A stretch of DNA of 64,000 nucleotides from assembly GCF_003438495.1 (NCBI RefSeq), contig NZ_QSSH01000004.1, positions 1 through 64,000 on the forward strand. Reading direction: 5' to 3'. Position 1 is the first letter of the stretch; each line of letters begins with the position of its first letter. Position numbers and translations under genes: made by a program. Positions 6,917 to 15,219 of this stretch are shown here, one piece after another. The notes under the pieces are model-generated. The model saw only the letters and a program-made list of their open reading frames with translations, was not told where the DNA came from and searched no databases. The DNA comes from Collinsella sp. TF05-9AC. Its GTDB lineage: Bacteria > Actinomycetota > Coriobacteriia > Coriobacteriales > Coriobacteriaceae.

Positions 6917-8167
6917 TTAGAGGGCGGGTGGGAGGGTGTCGAGGAGGGCTTGGGCGGTGTTGGCGGCGCAGTCGCGTGAGTCGATGATGTAGTCGGCCCA
7001 GGCGCGGTAGCGCGGCATGCGCTGCTCGGCAAGTTTATCGATGCCATCACGGGCGGTGATAGGGCGTCCCTTGTGGGCGAGTTCGTCGAGCTTGCGGTTG
7101 AGCATCACGATCTGGCTGTTTTGGTGCAGCAGCGGATAGTTTTCGTCGCGCGTGACCACGCCGCCGCCGGTGGAAAGCACCAGGCCGCTGCGCTTGGAAA
7201 TGTCGGCCAGCTCCGCTGTCTCCTGCTCGCGGAAGGCGGCCTCGCCGCGCTCGACGATAAAGTCGGCGCAGGGCATGTCGAGGCGTTCCTCGAGGGCGCG
7301 GTCCAGGTCGATGTGCTCGCGACCCGTGAGCAGGGCAATCTGCTCACCCACGCGGGTCTTGCCCGAGCCCGGCATGCCGATCAGCGCGATGTTCTGTTCG
7401 CGGCGTGACAAGCGCTCCGTTATGTCCAGGATGCGCTCGCGCGGGGTGACCTGGCCGGTATAGCGCTCGACGGCCTGTGCCGCTTGGGCCACGAGCATCA
7501 GCAGTCCGCCGATGTAGGGGATGCCGCGGCGCTCGGCCTCGAACATCAGACCCGTGCGGGCGGGGTTGTAGACAATGTCGATGACGCCTTCGAGCGCATC
7601 GAGTCCTTCGAGCGTGCAGGGGGCGTCGGGGCAGTGGGGGAACATGCCGGCAGGCGTGCAGTTGACGAGCAGCGCGGCATCGGATTGCTGCGCGATGTTG
7701 TCGTAATTGACCTCGCTTGTGCGACCCACGGGTACGACGATGGCGCCCAGGTCGTCGAGTACCATGCTGGCCGTAGTGCCGGCACCGCCGGTGGCGCCGA
7801 GCACGAGGGCCTTCTTACTGGCAACCTCTACGCCCAGCTCCTCGACCAGGCACTGAAAACCGAAGTAGTCGGTGTTATCGCCGCGCAGGCGGCCGTCGGG
7901 CAGGCGCGTGATGGTGTTGACGTTGCCCATGCGCTCGGCGAGCGGGCTCAGCTCGTCCAGGTACTCCATGACGGCGCGCTTGTAGGGGATGGTCACGTTG
8001 GTGCCCTCCCACTCGTCGCCCGTCATAAAGGCCGCGAGGTCCTCGGGCTCGCGCTCAAATCGCACGTAATCGAGCCCAGCGAGCTCTTTGTAGATGGTTG
8101 GGGTGTAGCTGTGGCCCAACACGCGGCCCAGCACTCCGTAGGGGCGGGTTGCGGCGGTATCGGTCAT
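6917..8167 (-). CDS. aroE/aroK: Fused shikimate dehydrogenase / shikimate kinase
   Basis: A 416-residue protein combining two shikimate pathway steps. Residues 1 to about 250 are AroE: GHSYTPTIYKEL at the start, NVTIPYK with the catalytic lysine (about 63), GDNTD with the catalytic aspartate (about 100), and LGATGGAGTT for NADP binding. Residues from about 258 are a shikimate kinase: Walker A GMPGSGKT at 264-271, DLDRALEE, RGEAAFREQE, and the shikimate-binding STGGGVV. The substrate motif reads GHSYTP where AroE usually has HSxSP, a mild divergence. Stop TAG of pheA directly precedes the ATG, with GGAGG eight bases upstream. The step between these activities and chorismate is covered by aroA and aroC of the same operon. 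Confidence 0.95.
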   Translation of the reverse strand: MTDTAATRPYGVLGRVLGHSYTPTIYKELAGLDYVRFEREPEDLAAFMTGDEWEGTNVTIPYKRAVMEYLDELSPLAERMGNVNTITRLPDGRLRGDNTDYFGFQCLVEELGVEVASKKALVLGATGGAGTTASMVLDDLGAIVVPVGRTSEVNYDNIAQQSDAALLVNCTPAGMFPHCPDAPCTLEGLDALEGVIDIVYNPARTGLMFEAERRGIPYIGGLLMLVAQAAQAVERYTGQVTPRERILDITERLSRREQNIALIGMPGSGKTRVGEQIALLTGREHIDLDRALEERLDMPCADFIVERGEAAFREQETAELADISKRSGLVLSTGGGVVTRDENYPLLHQNSQIVMLNRKLDELAHKGRPITARDGIDKLAEQRMPRYRAWADYIIDSRDCAANTAQALLDTLPPAL

Positions 8168-9313
8168 CTAGAGCACCTCCGTGTAGCTGCCAAAGTAGGT
8201 GAAGCTTTCGCACACGTCGTCGATGGAATCGAGCAGGTCGTCGAGGGCCTTGCTGCCAAAGGGGCAGTCCAGATCAAAGTAGAACATAAACTCAAAGTCG
8301 CGGCCGGGGATGGGGCGGCTCTCGAGCTTGATGAGGTTGATGTTGAGTGCGTAGAAGCGCTCGAGCACGCGATAGAGGGCGCCCGGCTCGTTGGCCGTGG
8401 TGATCATGAGCGAGGTGCGATTAGCGCCGGGGTAGACGCGCGGCTCGCGGATGATGACGACAAAGCGCGTGTAGTTGTTGTCCGAGTCTTGGATATTGGG
8501 CTCCAACACCTCGAGGCCATACAGCGTGGCACAGCTGCGCGATGCGATGGCGGCAACATCGGTGCGTTCGGAGTTGGCGACCATCTCAGCCGACATGGCC
8601 GTGTTGGGGTACTTGGTGGCGCGCAGGCCGTGGTTCTCGATAAAGCCGGCGCACTGGGCAATGGCTTGGCCGTGGCTGTAGACCTCGCGCACGTCGGCGA
8701 GCTTGGTGCCGGGCTTGACGAGCAAGTTGTGGTCGATCTTGAGGCGAAGCGAGCGCACGATGTGGAAGTCGAACTGGGCGAGCAGGTCGTAGACGGCGTT
8801 GACCGAGCCGGCGGTGGAGTTCTCGATGGGCAGCACGCCAAACTCGCAGAACCCGTCGCGCACGGCGCGCATGACGCCTTCGAAGGTCTCGAAGAACGCG
8901 ATGTCGGGTACGTCGAAGAGCTTGCACGCGGCTATCTGGCTATAGGCACCTTCCACGCCCTGGCAGGCGACGGTGGCCGTTTGAGGGAAGGGCGTGTCGG
9001 ACGCTGCAGCCGTGGCGTGGGCCTTTTGCGAGACGGTGATGCCCTTGAGCTCGTTGATGTAGCGCTGCTGCTCGGCCTTGCTCATGTTCATGAGGAGACG
9101 GAACAGGGCGATGGTCTGGGCCTCGTAGCGCTCGGGTGCGCGGCCGGCGAGGTTGTTGAGTTTGGAGCGCTCGCGGGCGGGGTCGAAGACGGCCTTGCCC
9201 ATCTCGATTTTTGACTTGGCGACCTCGGTGGCAATGTCCATGCGCTCGACAAAGCTGTTGAGGAGCGTGGCGTCGATGCCATCGATGGCCTGGCGAATAT
9301 CGGCAAGGTCCAT
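8168..9313 (-). CDS. pheA: Chorismate mutase / prephenate dehydratase (P-protein)
   Basis: A 381-residue bifunctional enzyme leading from chorismate to phenylpyruvate. Residues 1-90 form an AroQ-type chorismate mutase (start MDLADIRQAIDGIDATLL). Residues from about 112 to 290 are prephenate dehydratase, with GVEGAYSQIA, LPIENSTAGSV and the catalytic TRF in NNYTRFVVI. The C-terminal ACT domain has NEPGALYRVL and LESRP, the phenylalanine-binding ESRP motif, so feedback inhibition by Phe is expected. ATG 9313 is chosen over the longer open frame because of the mutase domain start and AAAGGGG upstream. Confidence 0.95.
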   Translation of the reverse strand: MDLADIRQAIDGIDATLLNSFVERMDIATEVAKSKIEMGKAVFDPARERSKLNNLAGRAPERYEAQTIALFRLLMNMSKAEQQRYINELKGITVSQKAHATAAASDTPFPQTATVACQGVEGAYSQIAACKLFDVPDIAFFETFEGVMRAVRDGFCEFGVLPIENSTAGSVNAVYDLLAQFDFHIVRSLRLKIDHNLLVKPGTKLADVREVYSHGQAIAQCAGFIENHGLRATKYPNTAMSAEMVANSERTDVAAIASRSCATLYGLEVLEPNIQDSDNNYTRFVVIIREPRVYPGANRTSLMITTANEPGALYRVLERFYALNINLIKLESRPIPGRDFEFMFYFDLDCPFGSKALDDLLDSIDDVCESFTYFGSYTEVL

Positions 9314-9366
9314 GGAGGCCCCTTTCACGTTACGGCTGAGTTGACAGGCAACCCAGGTGAGTCGGG

Positions 9367-10464
9367 TTAGAGCTGGGCGGCGTCCTCGAGGAGAGCGTCC
9401 CAGATGGCGAGGGCGGCGGCTGCCTCGGCTACGGGTACGGCGCGCGGGACGATGCAGGGATCGTGACGGCCGTGGACCGAGAGCTCGGCATTTTCCATGG
9501 CGTCCATGTCTACGGTCTGCTGCTCGCGGCCAATTGAGGGCGTCGGCTTTACGGCCATGCGCCACATGACGGGCGCGCCGGTCGAAATACCGCCCAGGAT
9601 GCCGCCGGCGTTATTGGACTCGACCTTGATCTCGCCGGTCTCGGCATCGATGCGATACGGATCGTTGTTCTCGCTGCCGCGCATGGCGGCCACGGCAAAG
9701 CCCATGCCAAACTCCACGCCCTTTACGGCGGGAATGCCAAACGCGATTTGCGCGATGCGGTTCTCGATGCCGTCGAACATGGGGTCTCCCATGCCCGTAG
9801 GCAGTCCGTAGATGCCGCACTCCACGATGCCACCGATGCTGTCGAGTTCATCGCGCGCGGCCAGAATCTCCTCGCGCATGCGACCGGCAGCGGCGGCGTC
9901 AATGCAGGGCAGGTCGTTCGTAAGAATTGCCTTGCGGTCGGTCTCGCGATAGACCATATCGTCCATCGGCAGGTCGGAGATGCCGCCGATCTGCGCGACG
10001 TGCGCCATGACCTCAATGCCGCGGGCCTCGAGTGCCTGCAGCGCAATGCCGCCGGCGATGCATAAGGGTGCCGTTAGGCGGCCGGAGAAATGCCCGCCAC
10101 CAGCGACATCGTGCATGTTGTGATACTTCACACGCGCCGGGTAATCGGCATGTCCCGGACGGGGCTTGCGGCGCAGCTCGGAGTAATCCTTGGAGCGCGT
10201 GTTGGTGTTCTCGATAATCGCGGCGATGGGCGCGCCGGTGGTATGTCCATCGACAACACCGGCGATGATGTGGGCTGCGTCAGCCTCGCGTCGTTTGGTC
10301 GCGGTCTCGTCGCGTCCGGGGGCGCGACGGTCGAGGAAGGCCTGCAGCTTCTCCTGGTCCACGGCGATGCCCGCCGGGATGCCATCGAGCGAGCAGCCGA
10401 TAGCGGGGGAGTGCGATTGACCGAAGATGCTTAAGTGCAAGACGTTGCCAAAGGTCGAGGCCAT
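9367..10464 (-). CDS. aroC: Chorismate synthase
   Basis: A 365-residue FMN-dependent enzyme forming chorismate from EPSP, the last step of the common pathway. The family motifs are clear: FGQSHSPAIGCSLDGIPAG at the start, RRAPGRDETATKR, RPGHADYPARVKYHNMHD, GGGHFSGRLTAP and NNAGGILGGISTGAP. The length is normal. It starts one base after the aroA stop codon and leaves a 53-nt gap to pheA. Confidence 0.97.
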   Translation of the reverse strand: MASTFGNVLHLSIFGQSHSPAIGCSLDGIPAGIAVDQEKLQAFLDRRAPGRDETATKRREADAAHIIAGVVDGHTTGAPIAAIIENTNTRSKDYSELRRKPRPGHADYPARVKYHNMHDVAGGGHFSGRLTAPLCIAGGIALQALEARGIEVMAHVAQIGGISDLPMDDMVYRETDRKAILTNDLPCIDAAAAGRMREEILAARDELDSIGGIVECGIYGLPTGMGDPMFDGIENRIAQIAFGIPAVKGVEFGMGFAVAAMRGSENNDPYRIDAETGEIKVESNNAGGILGGISTGAPVMWRMAVKPTPSIGREQQTVDMDAMENAELSVHGRHDPCIVPRAVPVAEAAAALAIWDALLEDAAQL

Positions 10465-10465
10465 G

Positions 10466-11785
10466 CTATTCCTCCTCGAGTGTGACCTTGCCGCCCAGCA
10501 GGCGGTAGTGGTCGAAGAAATCGGGATAGGACTTGTTGACGGCCTCGGCGCCGTGGATCACGACCTCGCCGGTGGCGCGGCTCGCGGCGATGGCGGCCAT
10601 CATGGCGATGCGGTGGTCGTTGTGCGAATCGACCTCACCGCCGGTGAAGGCATCGACGCCCTTGATGATGAGGTCGTCGCCGGCAATACGCACCTGCGCG
10701 CCCAGCGCGGTGAGCTCGCGGGTGGTGGTGACCAGACGGTCAGATTCCTTGATGCGCAGGCGCGCACAGTCACGGATGAACGTGCGGCCCTGTGCCAGTG
10801 AGGCCACGGCCGAGATAACGGGCACGAGGTCGGGAATGTCGTGGGCGCTCATCTCAAAGCCGGCGAGCTTGTCGGACTGCACGGTGGCGGCGTTGGTGGA
10901 GCGCACGATGCGGGCGCCAAAGCGCGAAAGCGCGGCAAGCACGTTGCGGTCGCCCTGTGCGGAGCTCAGGGACACGCCCTCGACGGTGATGGGGTCGGTG
11001 CCGATAGCGCCGGCACACAGCCAAAAGGCGGCGTTGGACCAGTCGCCCTCGACGGCTACGCTGCCGGGCGTGCGGTACGAGCCGCTGTTTACGCGGAAGT
11101 TCGTGACCTCGGGCTGGCTGTCCTTGGACGGAATACGCTCGACGTTGACTTCGACGCCAAAGGCTTTCATGGCCTGGATCGTCAGGTTGATGTAGGGGCG
11201 GCTCTCAATGAGGCCGGTCACCTGCACGCAGGAGGGCTGGGCGAGCAACGGGGCTGCCAGCAGCAGGCCCGAGATGTACTGCGAGCTTACGTTGCCCGGC
11301 AGCACAAAGGTGCCCGGGCGCATGCGTCCGCTCGTCTTGAGCGGAAAACCGCCCAGGCCCTGCAGGTCGCAGCCGGCGGCAATGATCTCATCGGAGAGCG
11401 GGGAGAGCGGGCGGGCGCCCAGACGGCCCTGGCCCACAAAGGTTGCCTCTGCCCCCAGCGCGCAGGCGACGGGCAGCATAAAGCGGAGCGTGGAGCCGCT
11501 CTCTCCGCAGTCGAGCGTGCCGCCCGCAAGTGCCTTGAGCAAGCCGAACTCAATACTCTTCATAGTGGGATGGACCTGGAAGCCGTCCTCAACGGTCTCG
11601 ATGCGGGCGCCCAGCGCCGTAAGGCAACGCACCGTGGCCTCGATGTCGGCGCAGGTGGTGTTACAGGTGACGTGTGTCTCGCCGTTGGCAAGCGCAGCGC
11701 AGATGATCAGGCGGTGCGCCATCGACTTGGACGCGATGGCGGGAACGGTACCCTTAAGTGGGGACGGGGTGATGCGGGCTAGCAT
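10466..11785 (-). CDS. aroA: 3-phosphoshikimate 1-carboxyvinyltransferase (EPSP synthase)
   Basis: A 439-residue EPSP synthase transferring enolpyruvyl from PEP to shikimate-3-phosphate. Seen are KSMAHRLIICAALA near the start, LDCGESGSTLRFMLPVA for PEP binding, QYISGLLLAAPLLA, and RIKESDRLVTTTREL with DHRIAMM near the end. The ATG lies inside the end of aroB, overlapping it by seven bases (ATGCTAG), so translation is coupled. Confidence 0.96.
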   Translation of the reverse strand: MLARITPSPLKGTVPAIASKSMAHRLIICAALANGETHVTCNTTCADIEATVRCLTALGARIETVEDGFQVHPTMKSIEFGLLKALAGGTLDCGESGSTLRFMLPVACALGAEATFVGQGRLGARPLSPLSDEIIAAGCDLQGLGGFPLKTSGRMRPGTFVLPGNVSSQYISGLLLAAPLLAQPSCVQVTGLIESRPYINLTIQAMKAFGVEVNVERIPSKDSQPEVTNFRVNSGSYRTPGSVAVEGDWSNAAFWLCAGAIGTDPITVEGVSLSSAQGDRNVLAALSRFGARIVRSTNAATVQSDKLAGFEMSAHDIPDLVPVISAVASLAQGRTFIRDCARLRIKESDRLVTTTRELTALGAQVRIAGDDLIIKGVDAFTGGEVDSHNDHRIAMMAAIAASRATGEVVIHGAEAVNKSYPDFFDHYRLLGGKVTLEEE

Positions 11786-12885
11786 GCGGATGCGTCTCCC
11801 TTCTGGCCGAGGCCCTCGGCAATGAGTTCGTGGAAAGTGGAAAGCGGCGTGCGGTCGATGCTGCAGCGGCCAATGCCGTGCGGAATCACCAGGTCGATGG
11901 TGTCGCCCGCGCGCTTCTTGTCGTGGAGCGCCTCGGCAAAGACGGCATCGGCATTGAGGTCGCAGCGGGTCTTGAGGCCGTGGCGGGCGCAGAGCTCCTC
12001 AATACGGCCGGGCAGTGCAGCATCGCAGACGCCGTGCAGGGCCGCGGCGCGCGTGATGATGCCCATGCCGATCGACACGCAGTTGCCGTGTCCAAGCTCA
12101 AAGTGCTCGCAGGCCTCGACGGCGTGTCCGGCGCTGTGTCCAAAGTTGAGGAGCTTGCGTTGGTTGGTTTCGCGCTCGTCGGCGACGACCACGGCGCGCT
12201 TGATGTCGATATTGCGGGCGATGATGAGCGCTGCGCGGGCCACATCGTGGTTGAGCAGCTCCAGCGTGAGCGGGGTCTTCTCCAGCTCGGCGAAAAGCTC
12301 CGGGTCGGCGATCACGGCGTGTTTCACAACCTCGCCGCAGCCGTCGGCGAACTGCTCGGGCGTGAGGGTGGCCAGGCACCCCACGTCGGCGATAACCACG
12401 CTCGGCTGCCAAAAGGCGCCGGCCAAGTTCTTGCCAGCAGCCAGGTCGATGGCCGTCTTGCCGCCCACCGACGAATCCACCATGGCGAGCAGGCTCGTCG
12501 GGATCTGCACAAACTTGCAGCCGCGCATGTAGGTGGCGGCCACAAAGCCCGCCACGTCGCCCACGACGCCGCCGCCGAGTGCCACGATCACGTCGGAGCG
12601 CGAAAGCTCGTGCTCGGCCACAAACTCCAAAATGGCAACATAGGTTTCGGCGCGCTTATGGGCCTCGCCGGCCTCGAAGGTGCAGATGCTCACCTCGTAG
12701 CCTGATGCCTCCAGGCTCTGCTTAACGGGCATCTGGTAGAGCGGGCCCACGTTGGTGTCCGTCACGATGACTGCCTTGGCGCCGCCGGCAGTGGCGCGCA
12801 CGAGCGGTCCCGCCTGCTCCAGCAAAAACGTGCCAACATGCACCTGGTAGGGGCGTGCAGTGTCGATATCGATGGTAATCGCCAT
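11779..12885 (-). CDS. aroB: 3-dehydroquinate synthase
   Basis: A 368-residue NAD- and metal-dependent enzyme cyclising DAHP to 3-dehydroquinate. VIVALGGGVVGDVAGFVAATYMRG is the NAD-binding core, followed by IPTSLLAMVDSSVGGKTAID; metal-ligand histidines are in NFGHSAGHAVE. GAAAGGA lies nine bases before the ATG. It overlaps aroA by seven bases. Confidence 0.96.
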   Translation of the reverse strand: MAITIDIDTARPYQVHVGTFLLEQAGPLVRATAGGAKAVIVTDTNVGPLYQMPVKQSLEASGYEVSICTFEAGEAHKRAETYVAILEFVAEHELSRSDVIVALGGGVVGDVAGFVAATYMRGCKFVQIPTSLLAMVDSSVGGKTAIDLAAGKNLAGAFWQPSVVIADVGCLATLTPEQFADGCGEVVKHAVIADPELFAELEKTPLTLELLNHDVARAALIIARNIDIKRAVVVADERETNQRKLLNFGHSAGHAVEACEHFELGHGNCVSIGMGIITRAAALHGVCDAALPGRIEELCARHGLKTRCDLNADAVFAEALHDKKRAGDTIDLVIPHGIGRCSIDRTPLSTFHELIAEGLGQKGDASAC

Positions 12886-12921
12886 AAGCTTCGGTCCTTT
12901 CGACCTGGCGTGATAGGTGGT

Positions 12922-13836
12922 CTAGTGGGAGGCCTCGTCGTCGAGCGCGCGCTTAATGCGGTCGCCCTCGGCAAGGAGATTCTCCAGATAGCGCTGGTCG
13001 CGGTCCTTGAGCGCACGGCTGTAGGCGCCAAGCGACTCGATCAGGTGGTCGATTTCGAAGGCGAGCGCGTCGGCGTCGTCGATCATGAGCTCGGACCACA
13101 TTTGCGGGTTGAGGTGCGCCACGCGGGTGAGATCGCGGTAGCTACCGGCCGAAAAGCCGTGGTGGACCTGGGCGGTCGGGCTTTTGACGTAGGCGTTGGA
13201 CACCACGTGCGCAAGCTGACTCGTGAAGGCGATGACGCGGTCGTGCTCGGCGGCGCTGGTCACGCTGAACTTGCCAAAGCCCAAGGGGCGCACCATCTCG
13301 CGCACCTGGCCCAAAAGCTCCAGCTTAAGGGCATCGTCTACCGCGGGCGGAATGAGCACGAGCGGGGCGCCCTGGAACAGGTCGGCGCGGGAGTGCGCAT
13401 AGCCCGAGTACTGCGTGCCCGACATGGGGTGCGCGCCCACAAAGTAAAAGCCGTGCTCGCGGGCAAGCTCAAAGGCGCGCTCGCACACAATGCCCTTGAC
13501 GCCCACGGTGTCGATCACCACGGGACCCATGATGGCCTCGGTATCGGTGGCGTCGGCGAGTGCCTGGGCATGCGCCTCGAGCCACTCGATGCATGCCTCG
13601 GGATAGCAGGCAAGGACGATGATGTCGCATTCGCCGAGTGTCTTGTCGTTGAGCTCTCCGGCGACAGTGCCCATGCTGGCGGCCGTCATGACATCGTCAT
13701 CGGGGTCCCAGGCCAGCACGCGGACGCCCGCCTGCGCATAGCCGCGGGCAAAACTGCCGCCGATGAGGCCAAGGCCGACGATGCCAGCGCACTTGGGGCC
13801 GCCCTGGTTAACGCGCGCGTTTCTCACCGTACCCAT
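12922..13836 (-). CDS. tyrA: Prephenate dehydrogenase
   Basis: A 304-residue NAD(P)-dependent enzyme of the tyrosine branch. The dinucleotide-binding motif is GIVGLGLIGGSFA; GAHPMSGTQYSGY and the HGFSAGSYRDLTR segment are typical of TyrA. It has no fused mutase or ACT domain. It could prefer prephenate or arogenate; sequence alone does not decide. It begins three bases after the DAHP synthase stop. Confidence 0.92.
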   Translation of the reverse strand: MGTVRNARVNQGGPKCAGIVGLGLIGGSFARGYAQAGVRVLAWDPDDDVMTAASMGTVAGELNDKTLGECDIIVLACYPEACIEWLEAHAQALADATDTEAIMGPVVIDTVGVKGIVCERAFELAREHGFYFVGAHPMSGTQYSGYAHSRADLFQGAPLVLIPPAVDDALKLELLGQVREMVRPLGFGKFSVTSAAEHDRVIAFTSQLAHVVSNAYVKSPTAQVHHGFSAGSYRDLTRVAHLNPQMWSELMIDDADALAFEIDHLIESLGAYSRALKDRDQRYLENLLAEGDRIKRALDDEASH

Positions 13837-13839
13837 GGT

Positions 13840-14862
13840 TTACTCCATGGTCTCTTGGCAGACAACCTCGCGGATGGCGCGGATGCGGCGCATGGTGTCG
13901 TCGAATTGATCGGGGGTGAGGGCCTGGGCGCCGTCGGACCAGGCGCGGCTCGGCTCGTCGTGGACCTCGATCTCCAGGCCGTTGGCACCGCAGGCGGTCG
14001 CAGCGAGCGCCATGGGCTCGACGTAGCGGGTGTAGCCGGTGGCGTGGCTGGGGTCGGCAACGACAGGCAGGTGTGACAGGTGGTGCAGCACCGGCACGGC
14101 GTTGAGGTCGAAGGTGTTACGGGTGCGGGTCTCGAAGGTGCGGATGCCGCGCTCGCACAGGATGACGTTGTCGTTGCCCTCGCTCATGATGTACTCGGCG
14201 GCCATAAGCAGCTCATCGATCGTGCCGGACATGCCGCGCTTGAGCAGGATCGGGGTCTTGGTCTTGCCGACCTCCTTGAGCAGGGGGAAGTTCTGGGCGT
14301 TGCGGGCGCCGATCTGCATGACGTCAATCTTCTTGTCCAAGAAGACCTGCACGTCGCGTGGGTCCATGATCTCGGTGACGATCGGCATGTCGAGCTCGGC
14401 AGACGCCTCGCACAGCAGGTCGAGGCCGGCGGGGCCCATGCCTTGGTAGGCGTAGGGGGAGGTGCGGGGCTTGTAGGCACCGCCGCGCAGCATCGTGGCG
14501 CCGGCGGCCTTTACGCGGCGTGCGATGCGAATGAGGTTCTCGCCCTCGACGGAGCAGGGGCCGGCGATGACTTGGAACTGGTCGCCGCCGATCTTGACGC
14601 CGTGGCCACAGTCGATGACGGAGTCCTCGGGGTGGAACTTGCGGTTGGCACGCTTAAAAGGCTCGGAGACGCGCTGCACGCGCTCGACGACATCCATGGA
14701 CTCGAGCAGGAACGGGTCGATCTTGGTCGTATCGCCCACCAGGCCGATGATGGTCTCGTTCTCGCCGCGCGAGACATCGGTCTTCAGGCCTTTTTTCTCA
14801 ATCCAGCTGACGATATGGCCGACGGCCTCGTCGCTGGCGCTTTGCTTTAGAATTGCAATCAT
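13840..14862 (-). CDS. aroF: 3-deoxy-7-phosphoheptulonate (DAHP) synthase, type I-beta
   Basis: A 340-residue enzyme for the first committed aromatic step, condensing PEP with erythrose-4-phosphate. The first 70 residues form the ferredoxin-like regulatory domain found in Thermotoga-type DAHP synthases, so allosteric control by Phe or Tyr is likely. The barrel follows with IAGPCSVEGE, MLRGGAYKPRTSPYAYQG, QIGARNAQNF, LLKRGMS, LCERGIRTFE and VVADPSHATG. ATG 14862 with AGAGG upstream is preferred to the longer open frame, which would run into the leader attenuator. It is the first full gene of the aro operon. Confidence 0.95.
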   Translation of the reverse strand: MIAILKQSASDEAVGHIVSWIEKKGLKTDVSRGENETIIGLVGDTTKIDPFLLESMDVVERVQRVSEPFKRANRKFHPEDSVIDCGHGVKIGGDQFQVIAGPCSVEGENLIRIARRVKAAGATMLRGGAYKPRTSPYAYQGMGPAGLDLLCEASAELDMPIVTEIMDPRDVQVFLDKKIDVMQIGARNAQNFPLLKEVGKTKTPILLKRGMSGTIDELLMAAEYIMSEGNDNVILCERGIRTFETRTRNTFDLNAVPVLHHLSHLPVVADPSHATGYTRYVEPMALAATACGANGLEIEVHDEPSRAWSDGAQALTPDQFDDTMRRIRAIREVVCQETME

Positions 14863-14872
14863 GGTGTGCCTC

Positions 14873-14935
14873 TCACCTCGATGGATAACCCTTGCAAAAA
14901 CGGCCCGCATCGCGAGCCGTGTATATATGGTGCAT
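14873..14935 (-). CDS. Putative leader peptide of the aro operon
   Basis: A 20-codon ORF (starting M-H-H-I-Y and ending Y-P-S-R) precedes DAHP synthase by ten bases. Codons 6-12 lie inside an intrinsic terminator hairpin. It contains Tyr at codons 5 and 17 and Phe at 13, and Tyr-5 comes directly before the hairpin. A ribosome stalled there for lack of Tyr-tRNA would mask the 5' arm of the hairpin. The aromatic content is low compared with classical leaders such as pheL, so the case rests on position. It is too short for normal gene finders. Confidence 0.5.
   Translation of the reverse strand: MHHIYTARDAGRFCKGYPSR
14893..14920 (-). terminator. Attenuator terminator in the aro operon leader
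   Basis: On the minus strand ACGGCTCGC pairs with GCGGGCCGT (one G-T wobble) around a 3-nt GAT loop, followed by four further Ts. No gene other than the short leader ORF lies upstream of it on this strand, so it is placed to attenuate rather than to end a gene. Confidence 0.75.
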
Positions 14936-14940
14936 GAGAG

Positions 14941-14972
14941 TTTATACTATCTGACTCGCTTTTGCCTTCTAA
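14941..14972 (-). promoter_or_regulatory. Candidate promoter of the aro operon
   Basis: Minus-strand TAGTATAAA offers overlapping -10 hexamers (TAGTAT or TATAAA). The -35 candidate TTAGAA at 17 bp is weak. Transcription from here would begin at or next to the leader ATG at 14935, that is, a leaderless leader peptide. Confidence 0.45.
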
Positions 14973-15025
14973 AGTGGGTCGTTGCACCGCGTCTTCCTCG
15001 GAATTGCAAAGCTTTTTCTTTTATT

Positions 15026-15055
15026 TTGATAGCCCGTGGCGCACTTGGGTATAAT
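15026..15055 (+). promoter_or_regulatory. Promoter of tRNA-Arg(CCG)
   Basis: TTGATA and a perfect TATAAT are separated by 18 bp; the expected start is a few bases before the tRNA at 15067. Confidence 0.8.
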
Positions 15056-15066
15056 GCTAATCGTTG

Positions 15067-15143
15067 GCCCTATTAGCTCAGGGGATTAGAGCGTCTGCCT
15101 CCGGAGCAGAAGGCCGTTGGTTCGAATCCAACATGGGGCACCA
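15067..15143 (+). tRNA. tRNA-Arg(CCG) with encoded CCA
   Basis: The 77-nt cloverleaf has acceptor arms GCCCTAT and ATGGGGC (one T-G pair), T-arm GGTTCGAATCC, and anticodon loop CTCCGGA giving anticodon CCG. The CCA end is encoded. Confidence 0.97.
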
Positions 15144-15154
15144 TCGAACGTAAG

Positions 15155-15190
15155 ACCGTCCGAACCTCGCATGGTCCGGGCGGTTTTTCT
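15155..15190 (+). terminator. Intrinsic terminator after tRNA-Arg(CCG)
   Basis: ACCGTCCGAACC pairs with GGTCCGGGCGGT around a 6-nt loop, followed by TTTTCTT. The ATPase start follows within 30 nt, so some readthrough may feed that gene. Confidence 0.85.
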
Positions 15191-15219
15191 TATACCGACG
15201 CGACGTGATGGGACGTGGT

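Noticed and set aside
7484-9214. A 576-codon plus-strand open frame across aroE/aroK and pheA
   Set aside because: Antisense to two enzymes with full motif sets; no ribosome-binding site or domain.
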